Shown: positions 1 to 8,050, counted from the stretch's first letter. The stretch is 44,691 nucleotides of DNA from Agromyces seonyuensis (GCF_009789225.1 NZ_WSTA01000025.1:1-44691), one strand, 5' to 3'. A program made the numbers and translations. The notes: a model not told the origin generated them from the sequence alone.

Positions 1-88
1 GCTCGACCGGCGCGGCGGAGGCACCGCCGCGGCCGGGACGGAGCGGCCGGCCCGGCCGCGGCTCGGCCGGTGCGTGCACGGCGCTCAT
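1..88 (-). CDS. Partial FtsL-like/hypothetical protein, N-terminus only
   Basis: An ATG at 88 overlaps the rsmH stop codon in an ATGA arrangement, and the frame stays open to the window edge. The 29 visible residues are rich in Pro, Arg, Gly and Ala and look like a disordered cytoplasmic tail. In actinobacterial division clusters the gene directly after rsmH normally encodes a small FtsL-like single-pass protein followed by ftsI. That identity is inferred from position only, because no membrane segment or family motif falls inside the visible part. Translational coupling to rsmH is likely from the overlap. Confidence 0.55.
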   Translation of the reverse strand, partial: MSAVHAPAEPRPGRPLRPGRGGASAAPVE

Positions 89-1044
89 GTCGCGCTCCGG
101 ATGCGCTCGGCCGCTCGGAGCCGGACGGGCTTCGCACGCGGGTTCTCCTCCTGCTCGGCCTCGCTCGCCAGTTCGGCGCCGCGGACGAGCAGCTTGAACT
201 GCGGGCGGTGCTCGGGCAGCTCGATCGGCAGCTCGGGCGGCGCGCTCGAGGTGGTCGCCCGGGCCAGCTCGCGCTTGACGATGCGGTCTTCGAGCGACTG
301 GTACGCGAGCACGACGATGCGGCCGCCGAGGTTCAGCGTGCCGAGCGCGGCCGGGATCGCGCGATCGAGCACGGAGAGCTCCTCGTTGACCTCGATGCGC
401 AGCGCCTGGAATACCCGCTTGGCGGGGTGGCCCTGCCGCTGGATCGCGACGGGCGTCGCGGCCTGGAGGATCTCGACCAGGCGCCCGGAGCGTTCGATCG
501 GCGCCTCCTCGCGCGCGGCGACGATCGCTCGCGCGTAGCGCTGCGCGAGCTTCTCCTCCCCGTAGTCGCGGAAGATCTTCACGAGGTCCCGTTCGGTCGC
601 CTCGGCGAGCACGTCGGCGGCGGTGCGGCCCCGCGTGGGGTCCATGCGCATGTCGAGCGGCGCATCCTTCGAGTACGCGAAGCCGCGCTCGGCGCGGTCG
701 AGCTGCAGCGACGAGACGCCGAGGTCGAAGAGGATGCCGTCGACGGCGGTGAAGCCCTCGCTGCGGATCGCGCGGGCGATGCCGTCGTACACCGTGTGCA
801 CGAAGCGGGCGCGCGGCTCGAACGGTGCGAGCCGCTCGCCGGCGATCGCGAGCGCCTGGGTGTCGCGGTCGAGGCCGATCACCGTGAGATCGGGGAAGCG
901 GGCGAGCATCGCCGCCGAGTGGCCGCCCATGCCGAGCGTCGCGTCGACGACGACCGCGCCGGGCCGCGAGATCGCGGGCTCCAGCAGGTCGATCGTGCGC
1001 TCCAGCATGACCGGGGTGTGGATGCGTTCGATGTCGTCGTCCAT
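85..1044 (-). CDS. rsmH: 16S rRNA (cytosine(1402)-N4)-methyltransferase RsmH
   Basis: This 319-aa protein has the usual length for RsmH (MraW), which methylates N4 of C1402 in the decoding centre of 16S rRNA using S-adenosylmethionine. The N-terminal HTPVM motif (residues 9-13) and the SAM-binding DATLGMGGH motif (34-42) are clear, and a GILFDLGVSS segment follows near residue 105. The ATG at 1044 has a GGAGG ribosome site 7 nt upstream. It lies about 100 bp downstream of mraZ on the same strand and overlaps the next gene by 4 nt, so it is probably part of the mraZ-led division operon. Confidence 0.97.
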   Translation of the reverse strand: MDDDIERIHTPVMLERTIDLLEPAISRPGAVVVDATLGMGGHSAAMLARFPDLTVIGLDRDTQALAIAGERLAPFEPRARFVHTVYDGIARAIRSEGFTAVDGILFDLGVSSLQLDRAERGFAYSKDAPLDMRMDPTRGRTAADVLAEATERDLVKIFRDYGEEKLAQRYARAIVAAREEAPIERSGRLVEILQAATPVAIQRQGHPAKRVFQALRIEVNEELSVLDRAIPAALGTLNLGGRIVVLAYQSLEDRIVKRELARATTSSAPPELPIELPEHRPQFKLLVRGAELASEAEQEENPRAKPVRLRAAERIRSAT

Positions 1045-1146
1045 GCGTGCCTCCGGGATGTTCGTGGTCGTGGGTCCGGATCCCCATCCGGGGGCCGGTC
1101 GCCGGGGAAGTGGCGGCCGGATCCGGCTGGGAGTCCGAGCCCGCGA

Positions 1147-1578
1147 TCAGAAGAGTCCGGGGATCACCTCCTCCGCCGTCTCCGAGAACGCCGATTCCTG
1201 TTCGGCCAGGTACGTCTGCCAGGCCGACGCGTCCCAGATCTCGACTCGGGAGCCGGCGCCGATCACGGCGAGGTCCCGGTCGAGCCCCGCATAGCCCCGG
1301 AGGGCTGCAGGGATGGTCACGCGATGCTGCTTGTCAGGGGTTTCCGGAGTCGCCCCCGAGAGCAGGACGCGCACGAAGTCGCGGGCCTGCTTGCTCGCCA
1401 CGGGGGCTTGGCGGATCTTGTCGTGCATGTGCTCGAACTCGCGCGTCGTGAAGACGTACACGCAGCGCTCCTGCCCACGGGTCATGACGAGCCCGCCGGC
1501 CAGTTCGTCCCGGAACTTGGCCGGAAGAATGATGCGTCCCTTTTCGTCGAGCTTCGGCTCGTAAGTCCCGAGGAACAT
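1147..1578 (-). CDS. mraZ: Transcriptional regulator MraZ
   Basis: MraZ is the first gene of the division and cell wall (dcw) cluster and encodes a ring-forming AbrB-like DNA-binding repressor of its own operon. The 143-aa product has the family length and two SpoVT/AbrB-like halves. The first is marked by DEKGRIILP at residues 11-19. The second is DKQHRVTIP, where the usual Gly of DxxGR is His. The ATG at 1578 is chosen because it begins the conserved [11 protein letters not shown] sequence and follows a strong GGAGG site. The longer open frame reaching 1815 would add residues that the family lacks and would run through the operator repeats. Three candidate MraZ boxes lie upstream. Confidence 0.96.
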   Translation of the reverse strand: MFLGTYEPKLDEKGRIILPAKFRDELAGGLVMTRGQERCVYVFTTREFEHMHDKIRQAPVASKQARDFVRVLLSGATPETPDKQHRVTIPAALRGYAGLDRDLAVIGAGSRVEIWDASAWQTYLAEQESAFSETAEEVIPGLF

Positions 1579-1612
1579 CACCACCCCCTTTCCTCCGGCC
1601 CGGTCCAGGTTG

Positions 1613-1645
1613 CTCCACTGTACTCCACTCTCATCCACCGGCCAA
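1613..1645 (-). promoter_or_regulatory. mraZ promoter overlapping three MraZ-box repeats
   Basis: Read on the minus strand, TTGGCC (1645-1640), a 17-bp spacer and TACAGT (1622-1617) form a sigma-70-type promoter. GTGGAT, GTGGAG and GTGGAG repeats complement positions 1633-1638, 1623-1628 and 1613-1618, giving an exact 10-bp period. Two repeats fill the spacer and the third abuts the -10. MraZ proteins are known to bind short tandem repeats with this period, so occupancy should block RNA polymerase. The repeats and spacing are seen directly. Repression is inferred. Confidence 0.8.
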
Positions 1646-1877
1646 TGTTCCGCAGCCCTTTTGTGAGGTTTACTCTCTTCACAGGCCCGGAATTCCGGGG
1701 CAGCACCGAGGTGGAGGGCGGTGGAGGACTCCGGACGCCCCCGCGTGTCCTCGCGACGATGCTCAGTTCCCGGCGCCGCCACGGGGTCGGTACGGCGACG
1801 ACGACGCCTCGACACCGGCGAGGCGGGGCATCCGCGGGATCACGCGGCGATCGTGCCCATCGCGCTGGACACGACGA

Positions 1878-1908
1878 AGCGGGCCGGTCCGATCAGGACC
1901 GACCCGCT
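1878..1908 (-). terminator. Hairpin after the DUF3040 gene
   Basis: Arms at 1878-1890 and 1896-1908 pair over 13 bp with a single G-U-type mismatch and a 5-nt loop. The hairpin lies 35 bp beyond the DUF3040 stop codon. There is no U-tract, which is common for GC-rich actinobacteria. Confidence 0.6.
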
Positions 1909-1942
1909 GCGTGGAAGTGGTGGGAAGTGGAGGCTTCGCCCC

Positions 1943-2329
1943 TCAGCGCTCGTCGCCCTCCTGGCGACGGTCCCACCGCTCGTTCAACTTGTCCATGAAG
2001 CCGCTCGATGAGGACGGGCGGCCGTGCTCTCCTCGGGCACCCGGGATCGGCTCGACCGGCGCCGCCGAACGCTTCGAGGGCGTCACCGCCAGCAGCACTC
2101 CGGCGAACATGATCACGAAGCCGAGGATGCCGACCACGAGCAGTTGCGTCGCGACGCCGGCGATCAGCGCACCGATGCCGACCACGGCGAGCAGCACGCC
2201 CAGCACGATCGATCGATACGCAGGTCGTCCTCGTCGGCCGCCGACCGCTTGGACGAAGTCCGCGTCGTTGCGGTAGAGGCTCCGCTCCATCTCATCGAGA
2301 AGGCGCTGTTCTTGTTCTGAAAGCGGCAT
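1943..2329 (-). CDS. DUF3040 domain membrane protein
   Basis: The 128-aa product begins MPLSEQEQRLLDEMERSLY, the hallmark N-terminus of DUF3040 proteins. A central double hydrophobic segment (about residues 40-82) should form two membrane helices, followed by a basic, serine-rich cytoplasmic tail. The function is unknown. The family is actinobacterial and often sits near mraZ, as it does here. The ATG at 2329 is used because it starts the family sequence and has a GAGGGGAAAGAG ribosome site. A longer frame upstream would run across the opposite prenyl synthase gene and is rejected. Confidence 0.85.
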   Translation of the reverse strand: MPLSEQEQRLLDEMERSLYRNDADFVQAVGGRRGRPAYRSIVLGVLLAVVGIGALIAGVATQLLVVGILGFVIMFAGVLLAVTPSKRSAAPVEPIPGARGEHGRPSSSSGFMDKLNERWDRRQEGDER

Positions 2330-2389
2330 CTCTTTCCCCTCGTCTCGGGATCGGCGCTTCTGCCTGAATACTAGTGCCCCGCGCGCCGG

Positions 2390-2395
2390 TAGGCT
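2390..2395 (+). promoter_or_regulatory. -10 element TAGGCT, leaderless start of the prenyl synthase gene
   Basis: TAGGCT ends 6 nt before the GTG at 2402, so transcription should begin at or next to the start codon. No ribosome site is visible. Confidence 0.6.
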
Positions 2396-2401
2396 AGGCG
2401 G

Positions 2402-3484
2402 GTGAGCCAGCCGCCGCGCCTCGTCGATCAAGTGCAGTCCCGAATCGACGGGTTCCTCGACGGGCGTGCAGCAATTCTCCGCTCCGTCTCCCCCGATCTG
2501 GCTCCGCTCGACGCCATCTCCCGGCGCTTTCTCAGCGGCGGCAAGCGGTTCCGCGCGCGCTTCTGCGACGCCGGGTGGCGCGCGTTCGCGCCGACGACGG
2601 CGGAGAACGCTCCGGCGGTCACCGCCGGTGCGGCGCTCGAGCTCTTCCACGCCGCCGCGCTCGTCCACGACGACCTCATCGACAACTCCGACACGCGCCG
2701 AGGCGCGCCCGCGGCGCATCGTCGGTTCGAGGCGCTCCATGCCGAGTCCGGCTGGGCCGGCGACGCGGACGCGTTCGGCCGATCGAGCGCCATCCTGCTC
2801 GGCGATCTGCTGCTCGGCTGGAGCGACGAGCTGTTCGACGAGGGGCTCGCGGGGCTTCCCCGCGCCGGCGCACGGGCGGCACGCGACGAGTTCCAGCGCA
2901 TGCGCACCGAGGTGACGGCCGGGCAGTACCTCGACATCTTCGAGGAGCACGCCTGGCTCGCCTACCCCGAGGCGGATGCCCGTCGCCGCGCCGAGCTGGT
3001 CGTCGTCTACAAGTCCGCGAAGTACTCCATCGAGGCTCCACTCGCCATCGGGGCCGCGATGGCGGGCGCGGATGCCGCCGGCATCGAATCGCTCCGGGCA
3101 TTCGCGCTGCCCCTCGGCATCGCCTACCAGTTGCGGGACGATCTGCTGGGCGTCTTCGGCGATCCCGCCGTGACCGGCAAGCCCGCGGGCGACGACCTCC
3201 GCGAGGGCAAGCGCACCATGCTCATCGCCATGGTGCGCGAGCGGCTGGAGGCGTCTGCCCGCGAGGTGCTCGACGCACGGCTCGGAGATCCGACGCTCGA
3301 CGCGCACGACGTCGCGGAGCTGCAGTCGGCACTCCGGGAGACGGGCGCCGTCGACGAGCTCGAGGCCGTCATCACGGCGCGGACCGCGGAGGCCCGGACC
3401 GCGCTGGCGGCGGCGCCGATCGCCGAGGACGCCCGGGAATCGCTGACCGAACTGACCGAAGCGGTCACCCGTCGCGCGGCCTGA
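2402..3484 (+). CDS. Polyprenyl (geranylgeranyl-type) diphosphate synthase
   Basis: This trans-isoprenyl diphosphate synthase of 360 aa condenses isopentenyl diphosphate with an allylic primer. The first aspartate-rich motif DDLID is at residues 90-94 and the second, DDLLGVFGD, at 246-254. A KxxxY stretch and a GK-R lysine region (KRF near 48-50) complete the fold. The length and the spacing between motifs fit the IdsA/GGPP-synthase group. It may supply chains for menaquinone, carotenoids or lipid carriers, but chain length cannot be read reliably from sequence here. Gene order (mraZ, DUF3040, prenyl synthase, Rv2175c-like, kinase) matches the mycobacterial idsA2 neighbourhood. The start is GTG and appears leaderless. 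Confidence 0.92.
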   Translation: MSQPPRLVDQVQSRIDGFLDGRAAILRSVSPDLAPLDAISRRFLSGGKRFRARFCDAGWRAFAPTTAENAPAVTAGAALELFHAAALVHDDLIDNSDTRRGAPAAHRRFEALHAESGWAGDADAFGRSSAILLGDLLLGWSDELFDEGLAGLPRAGARAARDEFQRMRTEVTAGQYLDIFEEHAWLAYPEADARRRAELVVVYKSAKYSIEAPLAIGAAMAGADAAGIESLRAFALPLGIAYQLRDDLLGVFGDPAVTGKPAGDDLREGKRTMLIAMVRERLEASAREVLDARLGDPTLDAHDVAELQSALRETGAVDELEAVITARTAEARTALAAAPIAEDARESLTELTEAVTRRAA

Positions 3485-3520
3485 ACCCGCGCCGAGTGGC
3501 GGCGCCGCGCGACGCGGCGA

Positions 3521-3859
3521 TCAGAGCGACTGGGCGACCCGTCGGACTTCGCTCTTGCGGCCGGCGAGGAGCGCGTCGATGGGCCGTGCGCCGAGCGAAT
3601 CGTCGACGGAGAGCAGCCACACGATCGCCTCGTCGTCGGTGAAGCCGACATCGCCGAGGAGGATGATCGTCCCCCGCAGCTCGGGCAGCGGCGCGTCGTC
3701 GCGCAGGAAGCTCGCGGGGATCTTCAGCACCCCGTCGACCTTGGCGCCGAGCAGTTGACGATCGTCGATCAGCCGGCGGATGCGGCTCGGCGTCTGCCCC
3801 GTCCGCTCGACGAGATCGGGGACGGTGACCCATTCGGTTTCCGCGAAGACATCGCTCAC
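3521..3859 (-). CDS. Rv2175c-family DNA-binding protein
   Basis: The 112-aa product has an N-terminal helix-turn-helix-like segment (VPDLVERTGQTPSRIRRLI) and a C-terminal half ending in AGRKSEVRRVAQSL, matching the Rv2175c family of small winged-helix DNA-binding proteins. In Mycobacterium tuberculosis Rv2175c is phosphorylated by PknL, which inhibits DNA binding. Here the gene likewise lies close to a PASTA kinase gene, so the same regulatory pair is likely. It converges on the prenyl synthase gene with a 36-bp gap. The start is GTG. CAATGT ends 6 nt upstream, a weaker version of the leaderless pattern. DNA targets are unknown. Confidence 0.87.
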   Translation of the reverse strand: MSDVFAETEWVTVPDLVERTGQTPSRIRRLIDDRQLLGAKVDGVLKIPASFLRDDAPLPELRGTIILLGDVGFTDDEAIVWLLSVDDSLGARPIDALLAGRKSEVRRVAQSL

Positions 3860-3915
3860 GGTTCAACATTGCCACACCGACCGTCCCGACTCGACCGCCC
3901 GGGCGGCGCGGGTCG

Positions 3916-3944
3916 TTGACCCGGCACCCGCGCCCTGCCAGCGT
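3916..3944 (+). promoter_or_regulatory. Candidate promoter for the LysM gene
   Basis: TTGACC (3916-3921), a 17-bp spacer and CAGCGT (3939-3944) form a plausible promoter about 31 nt before the ATG at 3976. This favours the ATG over the TTG at 3916, which would lie in the -35 itself. Confidence 0.45.
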
Positions 3945-3975
3945 GGCCGTCAGTTCGGAGTTCGGGGGCGGCACC

Positions 3976-4560
3976 ATGGCGGAGATCGGGTCGGGCGGCG
4001 GGCGGCGCCGGCGCAACGGCCTCCGCACCATCCCCGTCGCCGTCGCCTCGGCGATCGCCGCCGTCATCCGCGTCGGTCCCGAGCCCGAGCGCCGCACGCC
4101 GGGGCGCACCGCGTCCGCCGGATCGGAAACGAGCGGCGCGTCTCGGACTGGACGGCGCGACCGGTCCCGCCACGGCGACGACGCCGACTACGTCGTCGCG
4201 CCGGGCGACACGGCAGCCGGGATCGCCGAGCGGTTCGGGCTGCGCATCGCCGATCTCCTGGCGCGGAACGGCCTGAGCTGGTCCTCCGCCGTGCATCCCG
4301 GACAGCGGCTCGACCTCGGCGCCCCGTCGACCTCGCCCGGCGCGCAGCCCGGCTGCGACGAGATCCGACGCCACCTCGTCGTCGACGGCGATACCGCCGC
4401 ATCCGTCGCCGCCCGCTACGGGCTGCCCGTGCGGGAGGTGCTCGCCGCGAACGGGCTCGGCCCGACGAGCGCGCTCTTCCCGGGCGAGCAGCTCTCGCTG
4501 CCCGGCGCCGTCGATCCTCTCGCGGACTCCGACACGGCCGCCGGCGCCGGCGCCGCGTAG
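3976..4560 (+). CDS. Protein with two LysM peptidoglycan-binding domains
   Basis: From the ATG at 3976 the product is 194 aa. A basic N-terminus (GRRRRNGLRT) precedes a short hydrophobic stretch (VAVASAIAAVI) that could be a signal anchor. Two LysM repeats follow, each opening with (Y/H)xVxxGDTAA and closing with HPGQRLDL or FPGEQLSL. LysM modules bind N-acetylglucosamine-containing glycans such as peptidoglycan. No catalytic domain is attached, so this is probably a wall-tethered accessory protein. It sits directly upstream of the PASTA kinase gene on the same strand, about 100 bp apart, suggesting a link to wall sensing. Export is uncertain because the hydrophobic stretch is short. Confidence 0.82.
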   Translation: MAEIGSGGGRRRRNGLRTIPVAVASAIAAVIRVGPEPERRTPGRTASAGSETSGASRTGRRDRSRHGDDADYVVAPGDTAAGIAERFGLRIADLLARNGLSWSSAVHPGQRLDLGAPSTSPGAQPGCDEIRRHLVVDGDTAASVAARYGLPVREVLAANGLGPTSALFPGEQLSLPGAVDPLADSDTAAGAGAA

Positions 4561-4648
4561 GCGCCGTCGGGACGAACGTCCGCATCACGAAGGGGTTGCG
4601 ATCGCGCGGCGCTGCGTGGCGCGCAGGCGCCGTTCGGGCTCCGTTTCC

Positions 4649-4654
4649 TAGAAT
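4649..4654 (+). promoter_or_regulatory. -10 element TAGAAT, leaderless start of the kinase gene
   Basis: TAGAAT ends 6 nt before the GTG at 4661 and no Shine-Dalgarno sequence lies between them. This is one of the best -10 matches in the window. Confidence 0.65.
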
Positions 4655-4660
4655 CACGGG

Positions 4661-6595
4661 GTGACCACTGCGCAAGCCGACCCGATGATCGGACGTCTCG
4701 TCGACGGCCGGTATCAGGTGCGCTCGCGCATCGCCCGCGGCGGCATGGCCACGGTGTACCTCGCGACCGACCTGCGCCTCGAGCGCCGGGTCGCGATCAA
4801 GATCATGCACGGGCACCTCGCCGACGACAACACGTTCAAGACCCGCTTCGTGCAGGAGGCCCGCTCGGCCGCCCGGCTCGCGCATCCGAACGTCGTCAAC
4901 GTCTTCGACCAGGGCCAGGACGACGACATGGCCTACCTCGTCATGGAGTACCTGCCCGGCATCACCCTGCGCGACCTGCTGAAGGACTACAAGCGCCTCA
5001 CCGCCGTCCAGACGGTCGACATCCTGGATGCGGTGCTCGCCGGACTCGCCGCCGCCCATCGCGCCGGCATCGTGCACCGCGACGTCAAGCCCGAGAACGT
5101 GCTCCTCGCCGACGACGGCCGCATCAAGCTCAGCGACTTCGGGCTCGCCCGCGCGGCGTCGCAGAACACCGCGACCGGGCAGGCGCTGCTCGGCACGATC
5201 GCCTACCTCTCCCCCGAGCTCGTCACGCGCGGCGTCGCGGACGCCCGCAGCGACGTCTACGCGCTCGGCATCATGCTCTACGAGATGCTGACCGGCGAGC
5301 AGCCCTTCGTCGGCGAAGCGCCGATGCAGATCGCCTACCAGCACGCCAACGACCAGGTGCCCGCCCCCTCGTCCCGGGTGCCGTCCGTGCCCCGCGCGCT
5401 CGACGAACTCGTCGAATGGGCGACACGACGCGACCCCGAGGAGCGCCCCGCGAACGCCGGCGAGCTGCTCGAGCGCCTGCGGGAGATCGAGTCCGAGTTG
5501 CGAGGCGGCGCCTCCGGCGCCCAGCCGACCCTCGTCCTCGGCGACCTCTCCCCCGCCGCGGCGGCCACGGCCGAGACCACGGTCCTCGGCCCGCGCCGCG
5601 TGAACCGCACCGCGGCCGTCGCGCTCATCGCCGACGAGGACGACGTTCCGGAGCCCGTCGCGCGCCTCCGGAACGACGCGCAGCGACGCCGCGCCCGAGG
5701 CTGGTGGCTGTTCGCGCTCGTCCTCCTCATCGCCGGGGCGGCGGGCGGTACCGGCTGGTACTTCGGCGCGGGCCCGGGGGCCTTCTCGGCAGTCGAGAAC
5801 GTCACGGGCGTCGCGCCGGACGAGGCGCAGCAGACGCTCGAGGCCCAGGGCTTCGTCGTCGATCGCGGCGAGGAATCGAGCATCGACGTGCCCGACGGCG
5901 CCGTGTCGTCGACCGACCCGCCGGCGGGCACGAACCTCAAGAAGGGCGCGAAGGTCACCCTCCTCGTCTCCACCGGTCCGCAGCTCATCGCGGTGCCGGA
6001 CGTCGCCGGGGCCGCGGTCGACGACGCGAAGGCGCAGCTCACCTCGTTCGCGCTGGGCGCCGACGATGAACGGATCTCCTACGAGGCCGCCGCCGGCACC
6101 GTCATGGCGGTGCTCGACGGCGACGGCAACCCGATCGAGGCCGGCACGGAGTACCCAGAGCAAGGGGCGATGACGCTCGTCGTCTCGCTCGGACCGATCC
6201 CGGACGTGGCCGGCCAGTCGGAGGAGCAGGCGAAGCAGACGCTCGCCGACTTCGGCTTCAGCGACGTGAACGTCAACGCCGAAGGCAAGTACGACGACAC
6301 CGGCGCGGTCCCCGCCGGAGCAGCGCTCAGGGCGGGCTCCGACGAGGAGATCATCCGCAAGGACACCCCGATCTGGATCACGCTCTCGCTCGGCATCCAG
6401 ATGGTCGAGGTGCCGAACGTCATCACCGGTCAGACGGTCGCCGCCGCGCGCGACCAGCTCGAGGCGCTCGGGCTCGTCGTGACGTCGAACGTGCCCGACC
6501 TCTTCGTCGGGGTCATCATCCCGACCACGCAGAGTCCCGCCGCCGGCGAATCGGTGCAGATCGGCTCGACCGTCGAGGTCAACTACGTCCCGTGA
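4661..6595 (+). CDS. pknL: Serine/threonine protein kinase with four PASTA domains, PknL-like
   Basis: This 644-aa transmembrane kinase has a complete catalytic domain: glycine loop IARGGMATVY (residues 24-33), ATP lysine K47, HRDVKPEN (139-146, catalytic D141), DFG (159-161) and a Thr-rich activation loop up to about 179. A single membrane helix lies near 350-372. Four extracellular PASTA repeats fill about 380-644. PASTA modules bind muropeptides or lipid II, so the kinase should sense cell-wall state. The name PknL rests on neighbours (Rv2175c-like gene and class II DAHP synthase). The mycobacterial protein is shorter and lacks PASTA repeats, whereas corynebacterial PknL has them. Plausible substrates in this window are the Rv2175c-like and GarA-like proteins. 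Confidence 0.93.
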   Translation: MTTAQADPMIGRLVDGRYQVRSRIARGGMATVYLATDLRLERRVAIKIMHGHLADDNTFKTRFVQEARSAARLAHPNVVNVFDQGQDDDMAYLVMEYLPGITLRDLLKDYKRLTAVQTVDILDAVLAGLAAAHRAGIVHRDVKPENVLLADDGRIKLSDFGLARAASQNTATGQALLGTIAYLSPELVTRGVADARSDVYALGIMLYEMLTGEQPFVGEAPMQIAYQHANDQVPAPSSRVPSVPRALDELVEWATRRDPEERPANAGELLERLREIESELRGGASGAQPTLVLGDLSPAAAATAETTVLGPRRVNRTAAVALIADEDDVPEPVARLRNDAQRRRARGWWLFALVLLIAGAAGGTGWYFGAGPGAFSAVENVTGVAPDEAQQTLEAQGFVVDRGEESSIDVPDGAVSSTDPPAGTNLKKGAKVTLLVSTGPQLIAVPDVAGAAVDDAKAQLTSFALGADDERISYEAAAGTVMAVLDGDGNPIEAGTEYPEQGAMTLVVSLGPIPDVAGQSEEQAKQTLADFGFSDVNVNAEGKYDDTGAVPAGAALRAGSDEEIIRKDTPIWITLSLGIQMVEVPNVITGQTVAAARDQLEALGLVVTSNVPDLFVGVIIPTTQSPAAGESVQIGSTVEVNYVP

Positions 6596-6628
6596 TCCGC
6601 TTCCCGCCCGATCGGGCGGCGGAACACG

Positions 6629-6664
6629 AACGGCGCCGCACCCCCGAGGGGATGCGGCGCCGTT
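6629..6664. terminator. Bidirectional terminator between the kinase and DAHP synthase genes
   Basis: Perfect 12-bp arms AACGGCGCCGCA (6629-6640) and TGCGGCGCCGTT (6653-6664) lie between two convergent genes, so the hairpin can serve both strands. Only a short T-run follows. Confidence 0.75.
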
Positions 6665-6679
6665 TCCGCGTTGCACGGC

Positions 6680-8050
6680 TCAGTGCGCCGAGAGCTTCTC
6701 CGCCACGAGGAACGCGAGTTCGAGCGACTGCATGTGGTTCAAGCGCGGATCGCACAGCGACTCGTAGCGCGTCGCGAGGGTCGCCTCGTCGATGTGCTCG
6801 CTGCCGCCGAGGCACTCGGTGACGTCGTCGCCGGTGAGCTCGACGTGGATGCCGCCGGGGTGCGTGCCCACGGCGCGGTGCGCTTCGAAGAACCCCTCGA
6901 CCTCGTCGACGACGTCGTCGAAGCGGCGCGTCTTGTACCCGGTGGGCGTCGTGATGCCGTTGCCGTGCATCGGGTCGGTGACCCACACCGGGTTCGCGTC
7001 GCTCGCCTTGATCGCCTCGAGGAGGGGAGGCAGCGCGTCGCGGATCTTGCCGGCGCCCATGCGGGTGATGAACGTGAGCCGTCCGGGCTCGCGGTTCGGG
7101 TCGAGCTTCTCGACGAGCTCGAGCATCGTCTCGGGCGTCGTCGACGGGCCGAGCTTGACGCCGATCGGGTTGCGGACGCGCGAGAGGAAGTCGACGTGCG
7201 CGCCGTCGAGGTCGCGCGTGCGCTCGCCGATCCAGATGAAGTGGCTCGACGTGTCGTACGGGGTGCCCGTCCGCGAGTCGATGCGCGTCATCGGGCGCTC
7301 GTAGTCCATGAGCAGACCCTCGTGGGCGGTGTAGAACTCGACGTGCTTGAGCGCGTCGAAGTCGGCCCCGCAGGCATCCATGAACTTGACGGCGCGGTCG
7401 ATCTCGCGGGCGAGCGACTCGTACCGGGCGTTCGCCGGGTTCGACGCGAAGCCCTGGTTCCACTGGTGCACCTGGCGGAGGTCGGCGAAGCCGCCCTGCG
7501 TGAACGCGCGGATGAGATTCAGCGTCGACGCGGCCGTGTGGTAGCCGCGGACGAGCCGGCCGGCGTCCGCCTCGCGCGACTCCGGGGTGAAGTCGTAGCC
7601 GTTGACGATGTCGCCGCGGTAGGCCGGCAGCGTCACGTCGCCGCGCGTCTCGAAGTCGCTCGAGCGGGGCTTGGCGAACTGGCCCGCCATGCGGCCCATC
7701 TTCACGACCGGCATCGACGCGCCGTACGTGAGGACGACCGCCATCTGCAGCACCGTCTTGACGCGGTTGCGGATCTTGTCGGCCGTCGCGCCCTCGAAGG
7801 TCTCGGCGCAGTCGCCGCCCTGGAGGACGAAGGCCTTGCCGGCAGCGGCATCGGCGAGCCGGTCGCGGAGGTTGTCGACCTCGCCCGCGAAGACGAGCGG
7901 CGGCAGCGCCGCGAGCTCCGCCGACGCCCGGGCGACGGCGTCCGCATCCGGCCACGCCGGCTGCTGCTTGATCGGCAGCTCCCGCCAATAGTCGAGGCCC
8001 GCGAGCACGGCTGCATCGGGGATCACGACGGGTTCGGCGGGGATGGTCAC
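6680..8050 (-). CDS. aroG: Class II 3-deoxy-7-phosphoheptulonate (DAHP) synthase
   Basis: This enzyme joins phosphoenolpyruvate and erythrose 4-phosphate in the first step of aromatic amino-acid synthesis. The 456-aa length and the motifs LQGGDCAETF (metal ligand C81), MPVVKMGRMAGQFAKPRS and MHGNGITTPTGYKTR identify the plant-like class II (AroA-II) type used by actinobacteria. The GTG at 8050 begins the usual MTIPAEPVV region, with AGGA upstream. It is about 31 kb from the remaining shikimate genes and, as in mycobacteria, follows the kinase gene in the opposite orientation. Class II enzymes are commonly feedback-inhibited by aromatic amino acids and may complex with chorismate mutase. Neither can be tested from this window. 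Confidence 0.96.
   Translation of the reverse strand: MTIPAEPVVIPDAAVLAGLDYWRELPIKQQPAWPDADAVARASAELAALPPLVFAGEVDNLRDRLADAAAGKAFVLQGGDCAETFEGATADKIRNRVKTVLQMAVVLTYGASMPVVKMGRMAGQFAKPRSSDFETRGDVTLPAYRGDIVNGYDFTPESREADAGRLVRGYHTAASTLNLIRAFTQGGFADLRQVHQWNQGFASNPANARYESLAREIDRAVKFMDACGADFDALKHVEFYTAHEGLLMDYERPMTRIDSRTGTPYDTSSHFIWIGERTRDLDGAHVDFLSRVRNPIGVKLGPSTTPETMLELVEKLDPNREPGRLTFITRMGAGKIRDALPPLLEAIKASDANPVWVTDPMHGNGITTPTGYKTRRFDDVVDEVEGFFEAHRAVGTHPGGIHVELTGDDVTECLGGSEHIDEATLATRYESLCDPRLNHMQSLELAFLVAEKLSAH

Larger units (their letters stand above)
1579..1942. other. Intergenic region between mraZ and the DUF3040 gene
   Basis: This 364-bp stretch carries the mraZ ribosome site and promoter/operator, an AT-richer block near 1655-1685, a pair of plus-strand GTGGAG words 10 bp apart (1711 and 1721), another pair of GTGG words 10 bp apart (1917 and 1927), and a terminator hairpin after the DUF3040 gene. 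I see no convincing coding sequence in it. Confidence 0.7.

Noticed and set aside
1579-1815. Longer mraZ start upstream of 1578
   Set aside because: It would translate the promoter/operator repeats, and the family starts at MFLGTYEP.
4064-6676. Minus-strand open frame opposite the kinase
   Set aside because: Shadow; the kinase frame carries all catalytic and PASTA motifs.
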